From contig NZ_VLKH01000001.1 in NCBI RefSeq assembly GCF_007830175.1, positions 372,001 through 436,000 on the forward strand: a stretch of 64,000 nucleotides of DNA, given 5' to 3'. The stretch is from Sedimentibacter saalensis (GTDB lineage: Bacteria > Bacillota > Clostridia > Tissierellales > Sedimentibacteraceae). A program made the translations under genes and the position numbers. Positions 22,796 to 31,848 of the stretch are shown here, one piece after another. Under the pieces are notes generated by a model, which worked only from the letters and a program-made list of their open reading frames with translations, had not been told where the DNA came from and ran no database searches. Within the stretch, counting starts at the first letter, position 1, and each line of letters starts with the position of its first letter.

Positions 22796-23716
22796 TTATT
22801 TTTCTAAAATTTTCAAAAGTCTCAAGTAATGATTTGCTTCACGAAGCGTATGGTCTCCCAATAACGGTATGATGATTGACTTAATCTTACATTCAATCAA
22901 TCCCTGTGTTCCCTGTGCCTTGAAATTGCGTATTGCTTCTGTTGCTTTAAGACTTGCATCAGTAACCTGAGCTAAAGGAATTGTCCTGTCCATAGCAGCT
23001 TTTGAAGCTAAAGTCAATTCATCAAACTCACGCCCAAAATCATTTGCTGTATTGAACAATTCTTCTTCGGTAGGATCAAGAAGACCGCGAATGAATTTTG
23101 AATGTTCTGCCATTATTCTATTCCAGAACATTTCCTGTTGCGCAGCTTCCATTTCCATATTTATTACTTCTCTGTTTTGAAGTCTCTTAATCATTTGCAA
23201 GTAAAGATCAGCTTCACGCATGATGTGATCTACCATCAAAGGATATGTTGACGTAAACATTTTACATGAAAGAACATTTCTTAAAATATTTGCTTTAAAC
23301 TGAATTAATTCTGTAACTAAGTCAATTGCCCATTGATTTATCATAAATACTCTTTCTTCGATCCTCGGGTTAAAAGGTGCTGAATCAGAGCCCATCAATC
23401 TTGCTTCTTCTTGAGTCAGTTCAGTAGGTATGCGCAATCCTGTATAGTATGAAGAGGCCATTTCAGCCTTAAGTGTATATGGTGTTATAACTTCACCTGA
23501 CTTAAGTACACTTTGGCTTACAATACCATTAGAAAGTGAAACAACTTCTCCTAACAGCCTGTCAAATTCCATTCTGAATTCATCTGCTCTTTGCGTATAA
23601 TTACTGTCCCTGGGCGTAAATCCAAGCTCAAGAAAAAACGAGTGTTCTTTCATTATTCGTGCAAAAAAAAGGTGTAGCTCCAGTGACTGGCGTACAAAAT
23701 CCATGCTTGTAGGCAT
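22796..23716 (-). CDS. DUF2935 protein (two ferritin-like helical repeats)
   Basis: A 306-residue DUF2935 protein consisting of two related helical halves. The first has LELHLFFARIMKEHSFFLELGF and LMVDHIMREADLYLQM; the second has EMFWNRIMAEHSKFIRGLLD and LLGDHTLREANHYLRLL. The repeated HxxF...EH and DH..REA pattern places Glu and His residues as in di-metal four-helix proteins. The biochemical role is unknown; metal or oxidant handling is a reasonable guess. No signal peptide. The start has TTATGGAGGA. Monocistronic with its own terminator. Confidence 0.87.
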   Translation of the reverse strand: MPTSMDFVRQSLELHLFFARIMKEHSFFLELGFTPRDSNYTQRADEFRMEFDRLLGEVVSLSNGIVSQSVLKSGEVITPYTLKAEMASSYYTGLRIPTELTQEEARLMGSDSAPFNPRIEERVFMINQWAIDLVTELIQFKANILRNVLSCKMFTSTYPLMVDHIMREADLYLQMIKRLQNREVINMEMEAAQQEMFWNRIMAEHSKFIRGLLDPTEEELFNTANDFGREFDELTLASKAAMDRTIPLAQVTDASLKATEAIRNFKAQGTQGLIECKIKSIIIPLLGDHTLREANHYLRLLKILEK

Positions 23717-23877
23717 CGTTATCCTCCATAATATAATTATTTTATGTTACATTATATGCTCATATGGTATACCTGTCACAAAGGATGTAAAACTATACCT
23801 CGCAGACACGACGTCAGCCCTACATATTGAGCAGCAAATAAAAAAGAGGACAATGTCCCCTTGATTACTTCATTATA

Positions 23878-25008
23878 TTAATCCCTTACATAGACATATC
23901 CGTCCATGATTCTTCTTGCCGTCCTCGTAACTCCGCCCTTAAGAACTTCTTCACCATTCATTTTCATGTCAACTTCTGTTGTTCCGCTTGAATGACCAAG
24001 CACTATTATGTCTTTGCTGTAATTTTTACTAAGACATGCTATTTCATTTACAATAGTTCCTGGAATTTTAGCTGCTGCTCCTGTTCCAACAGCCACAGTC
24101 ATGGGGTACGCCTTGTGAAGTTTTCCAACTGAAACTGCTCTGCAGCACAAATCCATCTCTGATGCTTTTATATTATTTCCGTCCATATCTTCATAGTCCT
24201 GTGGAATCGATACTATGGATACCTTAGGGACTGAAGTGGACATAGTCCTGGCTTGTTCCCATTTGTCCACAAATCCGCATTTTTCAGCTGCAATGCAGCG
24301 AATGCGCTCAATATATTCCATAACTTCCTTGTTGTTGTTCAGTTCAACAAGTTCTGTTCCTTTTATTTTTAAATCCCTTGCCCTTATAAAGACGATTGGG
24401 TTTGAACAGTCAATGACGGTTACTTCTATACTGCCAAAATCCGGCACGTCAAATATATCTTTTTTATTTCCCGTTGGAAATAATTTGCCTGTAACAGCCC
24501 CTCCGGGTTGTTCAAAATACATATCAATTCTTGAACCTGTGCCGGGAACTCCCTTAATAACCTCGTCACCGTGAACCATTGCCCTTTTATCTTTGACGCG
24601 GACATGCTCCTCAATAATTTTGTTTGTATTTGTGTTTAATACACGAACCACTGTTATAGGCTCCACTGCCTCTACTAAACCTTCATCTATGGCAAAGGGT
24701 CCTATTGCCGATGAAATGTTTCCGCAGTTAGCACTTCCATCGACTCTTGGTATTATTATATCAACTTGTTTAAAAGTATAATTTACATCAACATCTTCCC
24801 TGTCTGATGGAGAAACTATGGCTATTTTGCTTGTTGAGGAAACTGTTCCTCCCATTCCATCTATTTGTTTCACGTCAGGCGTGCCCATCACCTTTAAAAA
24901 TATGTTATCCCACAGACTTTTATCCTCGGGAAGATCTTTTTCATGAAAAATAACTGCTTTGCTTGTGCCTCCGCGCATGTATACGCAAGGATACTTCTGC
25001 ATGTACAT
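23878..25008 (-). CDS. PrpF-family isomerase (methylaconitate / methylitaconate type)
   Basis: A 376-residue cofactor-free isomerase of the diaminopimelate-epimerase fold. Signatures are CVYMRGGTSKAVIFHEKDLP at the start, the QIDGMGGTVSSTSKIAIVSPS segment in the middle split by a turn, SANCGNISSAIGPFAI and CSNPIVFIRA. Relatives isomerise 2-methylaconitate (PrpF), 3-methylitaconate (Mii) or 4-oxalomesaconate. The substrate here is unknown. The start follows GGAGGAAAACT. It is divergent from a surface flavin reductase, with a 359-base AT-rich spacer between them; an unsaturated dicarboxylate link to that reductase is only a guess. Confidence 0.88.
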   Translation of the reverse strand: MYMQKYPCVYMRGGTSKAVIFHEKDLPEDKSLWDNIFLKVMGTPDVKQIDGMGGTVSSTSKIAIVSPSDREDVDVNYTFKQVDIIIPRVDGSANCGNISSAIGPFAIDEGLVEAVEPITVVRVLNTNTNKIIEEHVRVKDKRAMVHGDEVIKGVPGTGSRIDMYFEQPGGAVTGKLFPTGNKKDIFDVPDFGSIEVTVIDCSNPIVFIRARDLKIKGTELVELNNNKEVMEYIERIRCIAAEKCGFVDKWEQARTMSTSVPKVSIVSIPQDYEDMDGNNIKASEMDLCCRAVSVGKLHKAYPMTVAVGTGAAAKIPGTIVNEIACLSKNYSKDIIVLGHSSGTTEVDMKMNGEEVLKGGVTRTARRIMDGYVYVRD

Positions 25009-25367
25009 AGTTTTCCTCCATTATGCTTTTTAATTAACTATATCCATTGGTGTGATAATTGTAAAATAATATAATTTTATCAACATCAATAACCAAATGT
25101 TATTGATAGATAATGCTATTTAAAATATTCATGTCCTGCTTCGGTTTTTTTATAATGTTATATATTTTTCATAAATAATATTTCTACTTTTTAAATACAT
25201 TTATAAATATTATTATAATAATCAATACTATATTTTCAATATTTATATATATTTTATTAAATGCGTTTAATTTTATTGTTGACTTATTTAATATTGCTTA
25301 TTATAATAATTTTATATTGTTTGACTTTTATTAAACAATATAAAACAACTTGACGGGAGAGAATAAA
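25009..25367 (+). promoter_or_regulatory. AT-rich divergent promoter region with operator-like inverted repeat
   Basis: Very AT-rich, with no coding potential seen. For the reductase there is TTGACT (25279-25284), a 17-base spacer and TATAAT (25302-25307). The perfect inverted repeat TATATTGTTT-N10-AAACAATATA (25313-25342) sits at the expected transcription start and would suit a dimeric repressor. Confidence 0.7.
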
Positions 25368-27335
25368 ATGATTAGAAAGAAAAAACGCCTAATTAGCCTC
25401 TTGATGATTTTCGTATTGCTTCTTGCAGCAGGATGCAGCAATGGAAATTCAAAAGATGCGGCCGCTGGCGAAGATTCAAAGGCACTTTTCAAGGAAGGTA
25501 CTTACACTGCAGAAGCTGAAGGTAACGGCGGACCTGTAAAAGTAGAAGTTACTTTCACAGCAACAGAAATAAAGGATATTAAAATACTAAATCAGACAGA
25601 AACTGCAGGGCTTGGAGATGCTGCCCTTGAAAAAATAAGAACAAGCATTCTGGAAGGACAAACATTGGCAGTTGATGTCATAACAGGTGCAACTTATTCT
25701 AGCAATGCTATTCTTAAAGCTGTTGAAGATTGTGTGAAGCAGGCAGGGGGAGATATTGAAGCATTAAAACAAAAATCAGCTGATTCAAAAACAGGCGAAG
25801 CAATTGAAAAAACAGCTGACGTAATAGTAATCGGCGGCGGCGGAGCAGGACTTGCTGCAGCAGCATCTGCTTCAGAAGACGGTTCAACTGTAATCGTAAT
25901 TGAAAAAAGCATTTCAACCGGCGGCAACACCATAAGAGCCGGCGGACAATACAACACATATGATCCTGACAGGCAAAAAAACGTTAAGATGAACCAGTCT
26001 CTTTTAAATGAACTGAAGGGATATCTTGATGATAAACCTGAAGATTACGGAGATTTCGCACCATCATTAATAACACTTCAAGGACAAATCAAAGAATATC
26101 TTGCAGGAGATACAACAGTTCTTTTTGATTCACCAGAACTGCACACAATTCATGCTTACATAGGCGGAAAAAGAACTGACCTTAAAGGCAATACAATAAC
26201 TGGCAACTATGAGCTGGTTACAACCATGACAAACAACTCTTTGCCGACACTTAAGTGGGTTGAAGGATTAGGAGCACACATAAGCGATGAAGTTGGTACA
26301 GTTCTTGGAGCTCTTTGGCCAAGAAGCCATTCACCTTTGGAACACACTGGAATTGGTTATCTGAAACCTCTTGAAGATACAGCAGTTAAATTAGGCACTG
26401 AAATAATGCTTGAAACAGAAGCAAAAGAACTAATTGTTGAAAATGGAAAAGTTACAGGAGTAAAAGCTGTAAAGTCTGACGGAACACCTGTAACATTAAA
26501 GGCAAATAAAGGTGTTGTAATGGCAACCGGTGGATTTGGAGCAAATCCAGAAATGAGACAAAAGTACAACACTTACTGGCCTGAAATGCCTCTCACTATG
26601 AAAACCACAAACACACCTGCAGCAACAGGAGACGGAATCATCATGGGAGAAAATGTTGGAGCACAGCTTGTAGGAATGGGATTCATTCAGCTTATGCCAA
26701 GTTCACATCCTGAAACAGGATCATTGTCAGGCGGCGTATGGGGCAGTGCAGAAACTCAAGTCTTCGTAAACAAAGATGGTAAGCGCTTTGTAAACGAATA
26801 TGCGGAAAGAGATGTTTTGGCAAGCGCTGCATTGCAGCAGGAAGATCAGCTTTTCTATATAATCTGCGACAAGAACACAGCAGGAATCAGTCCTGAAGGA
26901 AAAAACGTATGGGGCGATGATGTAGAAAAATTGGTTGAAACAAAGAGCATCTACCGCGCAGATACATTGGAAGATTTAGCAGTTCAGCTGGGAATGGATA
27001 AAAATGCTCTGATTGATGAAATAAACAAATACAACGGTTATATAGAACAAGGAGTTGACCCAGATTTCGGCAAGTCAAACTTTGGAACTAAAATTGAGAC
27101 AGCACCATTCTATGCAACACCCAGATCACCTTCAGTACACCACACAATGGGCGGTCTGGCTATAGATACATCTGCAAGAGTTCTCGATGCAAATAATCAG
27201 CCAATACCTGGATTATATGCAGCAGGTGAAGTTACAGGAGGCATCCATGCAGGAAACAGACTTGGAGGAAATGCTATTACAGACATAATAGTATTTGGTA
27301 AAATTGCCGGAGAAAGTGCTTCACAAATGAAATAA
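25368..27335 (+). CDS. Surface flavin-dependent reductase (FMN-binding + FAD-binding 2 lipoprotein)
   Basis: A 655-residue lipoprotein (Cys23 in LLAAGCSN). Residues ~45-125 are an FMN-binding domain with the covalent flavinylation motif TGATYSS (106-112). Residues ~150-645 are a fumarate-reductase-type FAD domain (GGGGAG at 156-161, HHTMGG near the end, GNRLGGNA). The family reduces fumarate, urocanate, acrylates and similar enoates outside the cell, often receiving electrons through flavins or membrane carriers. Substrate contacts are kept, so it is probably active. The start is the ATG at 25368 after CGGGAGAG. It is convergent with a TetR gene and a relative of the protein at 28456. Confidence 0.9.
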   Translation: MIRKKKRLISLLMIFVLLLAAGCSNGNSKDAAAGEDSKALFKEGTYTAEAEGNGGPVKVEVTFTATEIKDIKILNQTETAGLGDAALEKIRTSILEGQTLAVDVITGATYSSNAILKAVEDCVKQAGGDIEALKQKSADSKTGEAIEKTADVIVIGGGGAGLAAAASASEDGSTVIVIEKSISTGGNTIRAGGQYNTYDPDRQKNVKMNQSLLNELKGYLDDKPEDYGDFAPSLITLQGQIKEYLAGDTTVLFDSPELHTIHAYIGGKRTDLKGNTITGNYELVTTMTNNSLPTLKWVEGLGAHISDEVGTVLGALWPRSHSPLEHTGIGYLKPLEDTAVKLGTEIMLETEAKELIVENGKVTGVKAVKSDGTPVTLKANKGVVMATGGFGANPEMRQKYNTYWPEMPLTMKTTNTPAATGDGIIMGENVGAQLVGMGFIQLMPSSHPETGSLSGGVWGSAETQVFVNKDGKRFVNEYAERDVLASAALQQEDQLFYIICDKNTAGISPEGKNVWGDDVEKLVETKSIYRADTLEDLAVQLGMDKNALIDEINKYNGYIEQGVDPDFGKSNFGTKIETAPFYATPRSPSVHHTMGGLAIDTSARVLDANNQPIPGLYAAGEVTGGIHAGNRLGGNAITDIIVFGKIAGESASQMK

Positions 27336-27351
27336 TTCAAAAATTATAATA

Positions 27352-27383
27352 AATAATCTGCCGGTAATTGCCGACAGATTATT
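27352..27383. terminator. Bidirectional terminator between reductase and TetR gene
   Basis: AATAATCTGCCGG/CCGACAGATTATT stem (one mismatch), T-rich on both sides, overlapping the last codons of the TetR gene. Confidence 0.82.
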
Positions 27384-28068
27384 TTATTTTTATATTAAAA
27401 TTCTTTTCCATCTTTATGTCAATATTATCATACACTGCCTTTGATTCCTGTAGTATCATGCTTATTTCGCCTTTTTCCAGTCCCAGCATCTTCAAGTACA
27501 TTTCACATTCCTTTTCAGCAATGTATTCATGAGAACAATCAATATGTCCCTCGCTGTGAACAATTATCAATCCGCTTATTATTGAAGAAAGACTGCTCTG
27601 GTAAATTTGTCTATCCACCTCGCTTAAACAAATATCATGTGTCTTTTCCAGATATTCATAAATGGTGTTGCCCCTGATGGCTCTTACTATCCAGTTTTCT
27701 CCCAGTGTCAATATGTTTTCCAGAGAAACTTCCTTCATGAAACGTCTGTAATTTTCATTGAGACGTCTAAAAGAATTAAATGCTCTGGTTTCCACTGCAA
27801 ATAATACAAGCGGATTCGCATCTACATTTGTTTCTTTTAATTTGTACGTTATTTTTTCTGTTATTGTGGTATTGAATTGATTTACAATGTGCAGCGCTAA
27901 ATTTCCCTTGCTCTGGAAATAATATGATACCAAGGCTCTGTTTACATTTGCTGCTTCAGAGATATTTCCTATTGATGTGTTATAATAACCCTTTTCATAA
28001 AAAAGAGTTTTTGCAGTATCAAATATATTTTGTTTTGTTTCATTATAATCCGCAGCTTTAGTTTCCAT
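27379..28068 (-). CDS. TetR-family transcriptional regulator
   Basis: A 229-residue regulator. The N-terminal helix-turn-helix (residues ~10-60) reads NIFDTAKTLFYEKGYYNTSIGNISEAANVNRALVSYYF across several helices, and the C-terminal ~165 residues are a helical ligand domain. It lies between the two surface flavin reductases, converging on the first, so these are likely targets. The start is the ATG at 28068 after AGGAGA; a longer open frame to 28137 has no ribosome site. A repeat A copy lies upstream. Confidence 0.87.
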   Translation of the reverse strand: METKAADYNETKQNIFDTAKTLFYEKGYYNTSIGNISEAANVNRALVSYYFQSKGNLALHIVNQFNTTITEKITYKLKETNVDANPLVLFAVETRAFNSFRRLNENYRRFMKEVSLENILTLGENWIVRAIRGNTIYEYLEKTHDICLSEVDRQIYQSSLSSIISGLIIVHSEGHIDCSHEYIAEKECEMYLKMLGLEKGEISMILQESKAVYDNIDIKMEKNFNIKIK

Positions 28069-28217
28069 TTTATCTCCTGATTTCGCAGCACATGATTTTA
28101 TTAAGTAAATATGCTGCCATTTTAAAAAACAGCACACATATAATTATATCCATAATAAAACAAAATGTAAATGTTTATATGCAATACCAATTTACCTTAC
28201 TTTTCTGCTTTCTTAAT

Positions 28218-28380
28218 AAAAAAGTTGCTCCGCAACTCCGCTAGGGGGACCTATGTCCCCCTTAGGCGCAAAAAATACTAACGTATTTTTTGCTGAGCAC
28301 CCCCCTTGACGGCAAGGGCGTCCCGCCCTTTGCAATCCCCGTTTTTTATATACTGGAAAGAGAACTTTCCTCGTATATAA
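28218..28380 (-). repeat. Repeat A, copy 2 (multi-hairpin element)
   Basis: Stems in order on the plus strand: GTTGC/GCAAC; AGGGGGAC/GTCCCCCT, perfect; GCAAAAAATAC/GTATTTTTTGC, perfect; AAGGGCG/CGCCCTT; TTATATAC..GGAAAG/CTTTCC..GTATATAA. Compared with copy 1, the third and fifth stems differ in sequence on both arms while pairing is kept. Confidence 0.87.
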
Positions 28381-28381
28381 A

Positions 28382-28427
28382 AAAACCTCCAAACAGAGCA
28401 TATAAAATACATCCGTCCAGAGGTTTT
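28382..28427 (-). terminator. Terminator of the second flavin reductase
   Basis: AAAACCTC/GAGGTTTT stem with a long loop, followed on the minus strand by TTTTTTTAT. Confidence 0.65.
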
Positions 28428-28455
28428 GCTGCTAATTATTTACATTTATTTCTTT

Positions 28456-30648
28456 TTACTTCTTATTTGCAGCATTATATCCTGCAATTCTTCCAAATAC
28501 AACAGTATCATCAACTGCATTTCCGCCTACGCGGTTTCCTCCATGAATTCCTCCGGTTACTTCTCCCGCAGCATATAATCCTTCAACTATAGATCCGTCT
28601 TTATAAATAACGTGTGTTTCAGAATCTATTTCAACGCCTCCCATAGTGTGGTGAGCAGATGGTACACGTTTTGCAGCAAAGAAAGGTCCTTCATCAATTG
28701 TTGCAACAAGAAGCTTTCTTCCTGTGAGGTCATCTACTCCTGTTTCAACATACTTGTTGTATTCATTTACACTGGCAACAAGATTTTCCTTAGGAACACC
28801 AATCAATCCGGCTAACTCTTCTAAACTTTCAGCCCTGTACAAATATCCGCCTTTTATGAAGTTTTCTGCTTCAGCACTTTTAGGATCAATATTTTTAGAA
28901 TCGTGAATCATCCAATAGAATCCGCCTTCTTGTTCTAAAATTGCATTGCACATTACATCACGACGGCCATCTTCTGCTACAAATCTGTCACCGTTGGAGT
29001 TTACAAATATAACTTCGTCTGAGTTTCTTCCTTTGTAAGGTATAACTCCTTTTGTAGAACCTGTAAATGCATTGCCCAGGTGCAGCAGCTGTATTTGATC
29101 CATATCAACTAAGTTAACGCCTATTTCACGAGCCATAATTATACCATCGCCAGTTATTGCTTTTAAGTTAGTAGTTAAAACTTTATCGCTTAAATCCTTC
29201 CATTTTTCACCTTCGCAATATTCCTGGCGCAGTTCAACATTTCCTGCAAATCCACCGGTTGCTAAAATAACACCATTATTTGCATTCACGGTATATTTAT
29301 TGCCAAACTTATCAGTTGCCTTTACTCCAACAACCTTTTTCCCTTCCATAATTAATGTATCCGCTGGTGTTTCCATCATTATAGTAACCTTGTCACCATA
29401 CTTCTTTAGGGTTTCAACATAAGCATTAATAAATCCGGAACCGCTAGGTTTAACAGCACCATGAGTTCTTTGATACAGAGAACCCGCTCCTTGTGTCAGC
29501 TTGTCATTGAATTCAACGCCAATGTTTTCCAGCCATGTAAAGCCATCATAGGCATTATTGCACATAATATCAACCAATTCTTTATTTGCAACTTTATCTC
29601 CGGAGTTCCAAGTTTGAAGAGCAAACCATGATGCTGAGTCAAACAATCCAACTGAGCCGTTTGCTTTCCACGCTTCATAGTCAGCCTTCACTGCTGCAAT
29701 TGCAGCAGCATGCACTTCATTTGCAGGTTCGGCATTAATAGCTGTTTCTAATGTTTTCTTAACTGCTTCACTCATTTCCATCTTTGATTGCTTTTCTTTA
29801 TCCGGAGCATTGTAAATTCCTCCAAACACCGTTAAATTTCCGCCTAAGAAAGGAGCCTTTTCAAGCACAATTACAGATGATCCCTGTTCTGCAGCAGAAA
29901 TAGCTGAAACAAGGCCTGCTCCGCCTCCACCAATAACAACTACATCGGCTGTCTTTGTAATTTCCTGTGGAGTCACATTTTCTTTTTCCTTCGAAATATT
30001 CAATGCATCAATATCAGCGCCGGATTTTTCAAGAGCATTTCCTACAGCACTTATAATGGCTTTAGAACTTACTGTCGCACCTGAAACTGTATCAACAGCT
30101 AAAGATTGTTCTTTTAATATTTCAGAAATAACTGTATCCCTTGCAGCATCGAATAATATTGGTGTTTCATTTTGCTGGGCAACTTTAATGTCAGTAATTT
30201 CTTTTTCAGTCACTGTAACATCTACTACAATCGTAGAAGTATTTCCATATGCTTCACCTGAATATGTTCCCGGTGTAAATGACAATACTGTTTCAACTTC
30301 ACCATTTGCTTCCTTTAAAGCTGCTTTTGCTGCTGATTTTACAGCATTGCTTGTTATAGTGGCCCCAGTAATTCCGTCAACATCTGCAGAATTTGCAGCC
30401 ACCATTAATTTCGGCAGTTCTTCAATTGCCTTGCTTCCAATACCGTTTGTTTCATTTGGTCCTTCAGCCTTTACATCAGAAATAACTCCATCTTTTAATG
30501 TTACAGTTACAGTAACATCTCCTCCAAAACCTTTTGCAACCTTTGTGTAAGTTTCTGTCTTAACTTCACTAGCTGCTTCTTTGCTGCATCCTGCTATGCT
30601 CATTACCATCATAACACACAGCAATATGCTTAAAATTTTTCTTTTCAT
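28456..30648 (-). CDS. Surface flavin-dependent reductase with two FMN-binding domains
   Basis: A 730-residue lipoprotein (Cys21 in SIAGCSK). Two FMN-binding domains in tandem carry covalent flavin motifs TGATITS (94-100) and SGATVSS (189-195). A fumarate-reductase-like FAD domain follows (GGGGAG at 240-245, later HHTMGG and GNRVGGNA). The extra FMN domain suggests a longer flavin chain that feeds electrons to the FAD site. The substrate is probably an enoate such as fumarate or an acrylate derivative. The start follows GGGAGGAGA. A LysR gene lies upstream in the same direction; the related reductase at 25368 has only one FMN domain. Confidence 0.9.
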   Translation of the reverse strand: MKRKILSILLCVMMVMSIAGCSKEAASEVKTETYTKVAKGFGGDVTVTVTLKDGVISDVKAEGPNETNGIGSKAIEELPKLMVAANSADVDGITGATITSNAVKSAAKAALKEANGEVETVLSFTPGTYSGEAYGNTSTIVVDVTVTEKEITDIKVAQQNETPILFDAARDTVISEILKEQSLAVDTVSGATVSSKAIISAVGNALEKSGADIDALNISKEKENVTPQEITKTADVVVIGGGGAGLVSAISAAEQGSSVIVLEKAPFLGGNLTVFGGIYNAPDKEKQSKMEMSEAVKKTLETAINAEPANEVHAAAIAAVKADYEAWKANGSVGLFDSASWFALQTWNSGDKVANKELVDIMCNNAYDGFTWLENIGVEFNDKLTQGAGSLYQRTHGAVKPSGSGFINAYVETLKKYGDKVTIMMETPADTLIMEGKKVVGVKATDKFGNKYTVNANNGVILATGGFAGNVELRQEYCEGEKWKDLSDKVLTTNLKAITGDGIIMAREIGVNLVDMDQIQLLHLGNAFTGSTKGVIPYKGRNSDEVIFVNSNGDRFVAEDGRRDVMCNAILEQEGGFYWMIHDSKNIDPKSAEAENFIKGGYLYRAESLEELAGLIGVPKENLVASVNEYNKYVETGVDDLTGRKLLVATIDEGPFFAAKRVPSAHHTMGGVEIDSETHVIYKDGSIVEGLYAAGEVTGGIHGGNRVGGNAVDDTVVFGRIAGYNAANKK

Positions 30649-30713
30649 CGTATCTCCTCCCTTGAATTACGTCTAGCTTGAAGCTGTATATATTTTAACA
30701 TACAAAAATAGCA

Positions 30714-30729
30714 TATAGAAATGCCTATA
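30714..30729. promoter_or_regulatory. Inverted repeat upstream of the second flavin reductase
   Basis: TATAG-N6-CTATA, 66 bases before the start codon of the gene at 28456. A possible LysR contact, given the adjacent LysR gene. Confidence 0.35.
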
Positions 30730-30771
30730 ATGCATTTAAATATGCCATCTATAAAAAAATGTAATAGATTA

Positions 30772-31644
30772 CTACGCAAACAATTGCATGAGTTTATTAA
30801 TTGATGGGTTTTTTTGATCCTTTTTCCATATGCACAAAAGGCCAAAATTTTCTTTGCTGTCTGATACAGGAATTAATTTAAATTCTTCTTGATCAACAAC
30901 TGCAAGTTTACAGGATGCAAATCCCAAAGCGTTATGTAAAATTGACAAAGTCATTATATCTCCCATTTTCTTACCGTAAGCCACAAATTCCGGTTTAAAC
31001 CCATTCTTTTCACAAACCATAGAATGAGAATCATTTATTAACGGTGTTTCATCCGGACACCATCCAATAAATTTCTGATTTTTCAAATCATTAAAGTTAA
31101 CAAAATTACGATGAAACAGTTCGTTTTTATTAGGTATAAGTACATAAAGCTGACTTTTCTGCAATTTGAATGAATTAAAATTATTAAAACTCGTTATGGA
31201 AGCCTCAGGAATAATGGCCATATCAATTTCATCTGACATTAGTTTTTCGTTTGTTCTTGCCAAAGAATCATATTCCGTTTCTATCTTTATTGTATTACTG
31301 TTTGGTATTTGACTTAATTTTTTATTGAATACTGCTAAATGACCGTATATAACATATCCGATTTTGACAGGGTTTTTGAATTGCTGATTGGCATTAGTTA
31401 CTTTTTCAACCAATGCATCACAATGTTTTATTATTTTTTTTGCTTCAGCCAGACAAACTTTTCCCTCCTCAGTTAATTCAACAGAACGGCTGTTCCGTTC
31501 AAATAATCTGCATCCTAATTCATTTTCAAGTTCGGATATTGAACGGCTTAGCGCTGGCTGTGTAATGAAACATTCTTCTGCTGACCTGGTATAGCTCTTC
31601 GTTCCAGCTAAATTTACAAAATATTTTAATGATTGCAGTTTCAT
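30772..31644 (-). CDS. LysR-family transcriptional regulator
   Basis: A 290-residue LysR regulator. Residues 1-60 form the winged helix (LKYFVNLAGTKSYTRSAEE, with QPALSRSISELENELG and LFERNSR), and ~90-290 a periplasmic-binding-protein-like effector domain. The start is the ATG at 31644 after AGGAGC. The next gene in the same direction, 123 bases on, is the two-FMN-domain surface reductase, the probable target. The upstream region carries TTGACAT-N9-ATGTCAA, a likely autoregulatory site. Confidence 0.9.
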   Translation of the reverse strand: MKLQSLKYFVNLAGTKSYTRSAEECFITQPALSRSISELENELGCRLFERNSRSVELTEEGKVCLAEAKKIIKHCDALVEKVTNANQQFKNPVKIGYVIYGHLAVFNKKLSQIPNSNTIKIETEYDSLARTNEKLMSDEIDMAIIPEASITSFNNFNSFKLQKSQLYVLIPNKNELFHRNFVNFNDLKNQKFIGWCPDETPLINDSHSMVCEKNGFKPEFVAYGKKMGDIMTLSILHNALGFASCKLAVVDQEEFKLIPVSDSKENFGLLCIWKKDQKNPSINKLMQLFA

Positions 31645-31699
31645 GTTAGTAGCTCCTGATGTTATCATTATTTGTTAGCTATATCACAAACTATTATAG

Positions 31700-31722
31700 T
31701 TGACATTAGGAGCTCATGTCAA
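31700..31722. promoter_or_regulatory. Operator-like inverted repeat before the LysR gene
   Basis: TTGACAT-N9-ATGTCAA, perfect 7-bp arms centred on GAGCT, about 56 bases before the LysR start. Confidence 0.55.
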
Positions 31723-31787
31723 CGAATCCTTGTTAATAATGCTAAAATTTACAAGTAATTATTCCCGCTTATCATTAAAATAAAAAA

Positions 31788-31834
31788 ATAACCGCATCAG
31801 ATTCCGGAGCCCTTTGCAGTCTGACACAGTTATT
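31788..31834 (-). terminator. Terminator of the metal uptake operon
   Basis: AATAAC/GTTATT outer and TCAGA/TCTGA inner pairing, followed on the minus strand by TTTTTTTATT, shortly after the lipoprotein stop codon. Confidence 0.75.
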
Positions 31835-31848
31835 TAATATTATATCTA

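Larger units (their letters stand above)
28069..28455. other. 387-bp gene-free region: TetR promoter side, repeat A, terminator
   Basis: Bases 28069-28217 are the upstream region of the TetR gene (no clear promoter chosen), 28218-28380 are repeat A copy 2, and 28382-28427 the terminator of the next gene. Open frames here are confined to the repeat and are not called as genes. Confidence 0.75.

Noticed and set aside
23790-23835. Possible fourth repeat C copy (CGCAGACACGACGTCAGCCC then TACATA)
   Set aside because: Only a few bases match and neither hairpin can be drawn.
28213-28592. Open frames across repeat A copy 2
   Set aside because: They are produced by the GC-rich hairpins and have no ribosome site or similarity between the repeat copies.
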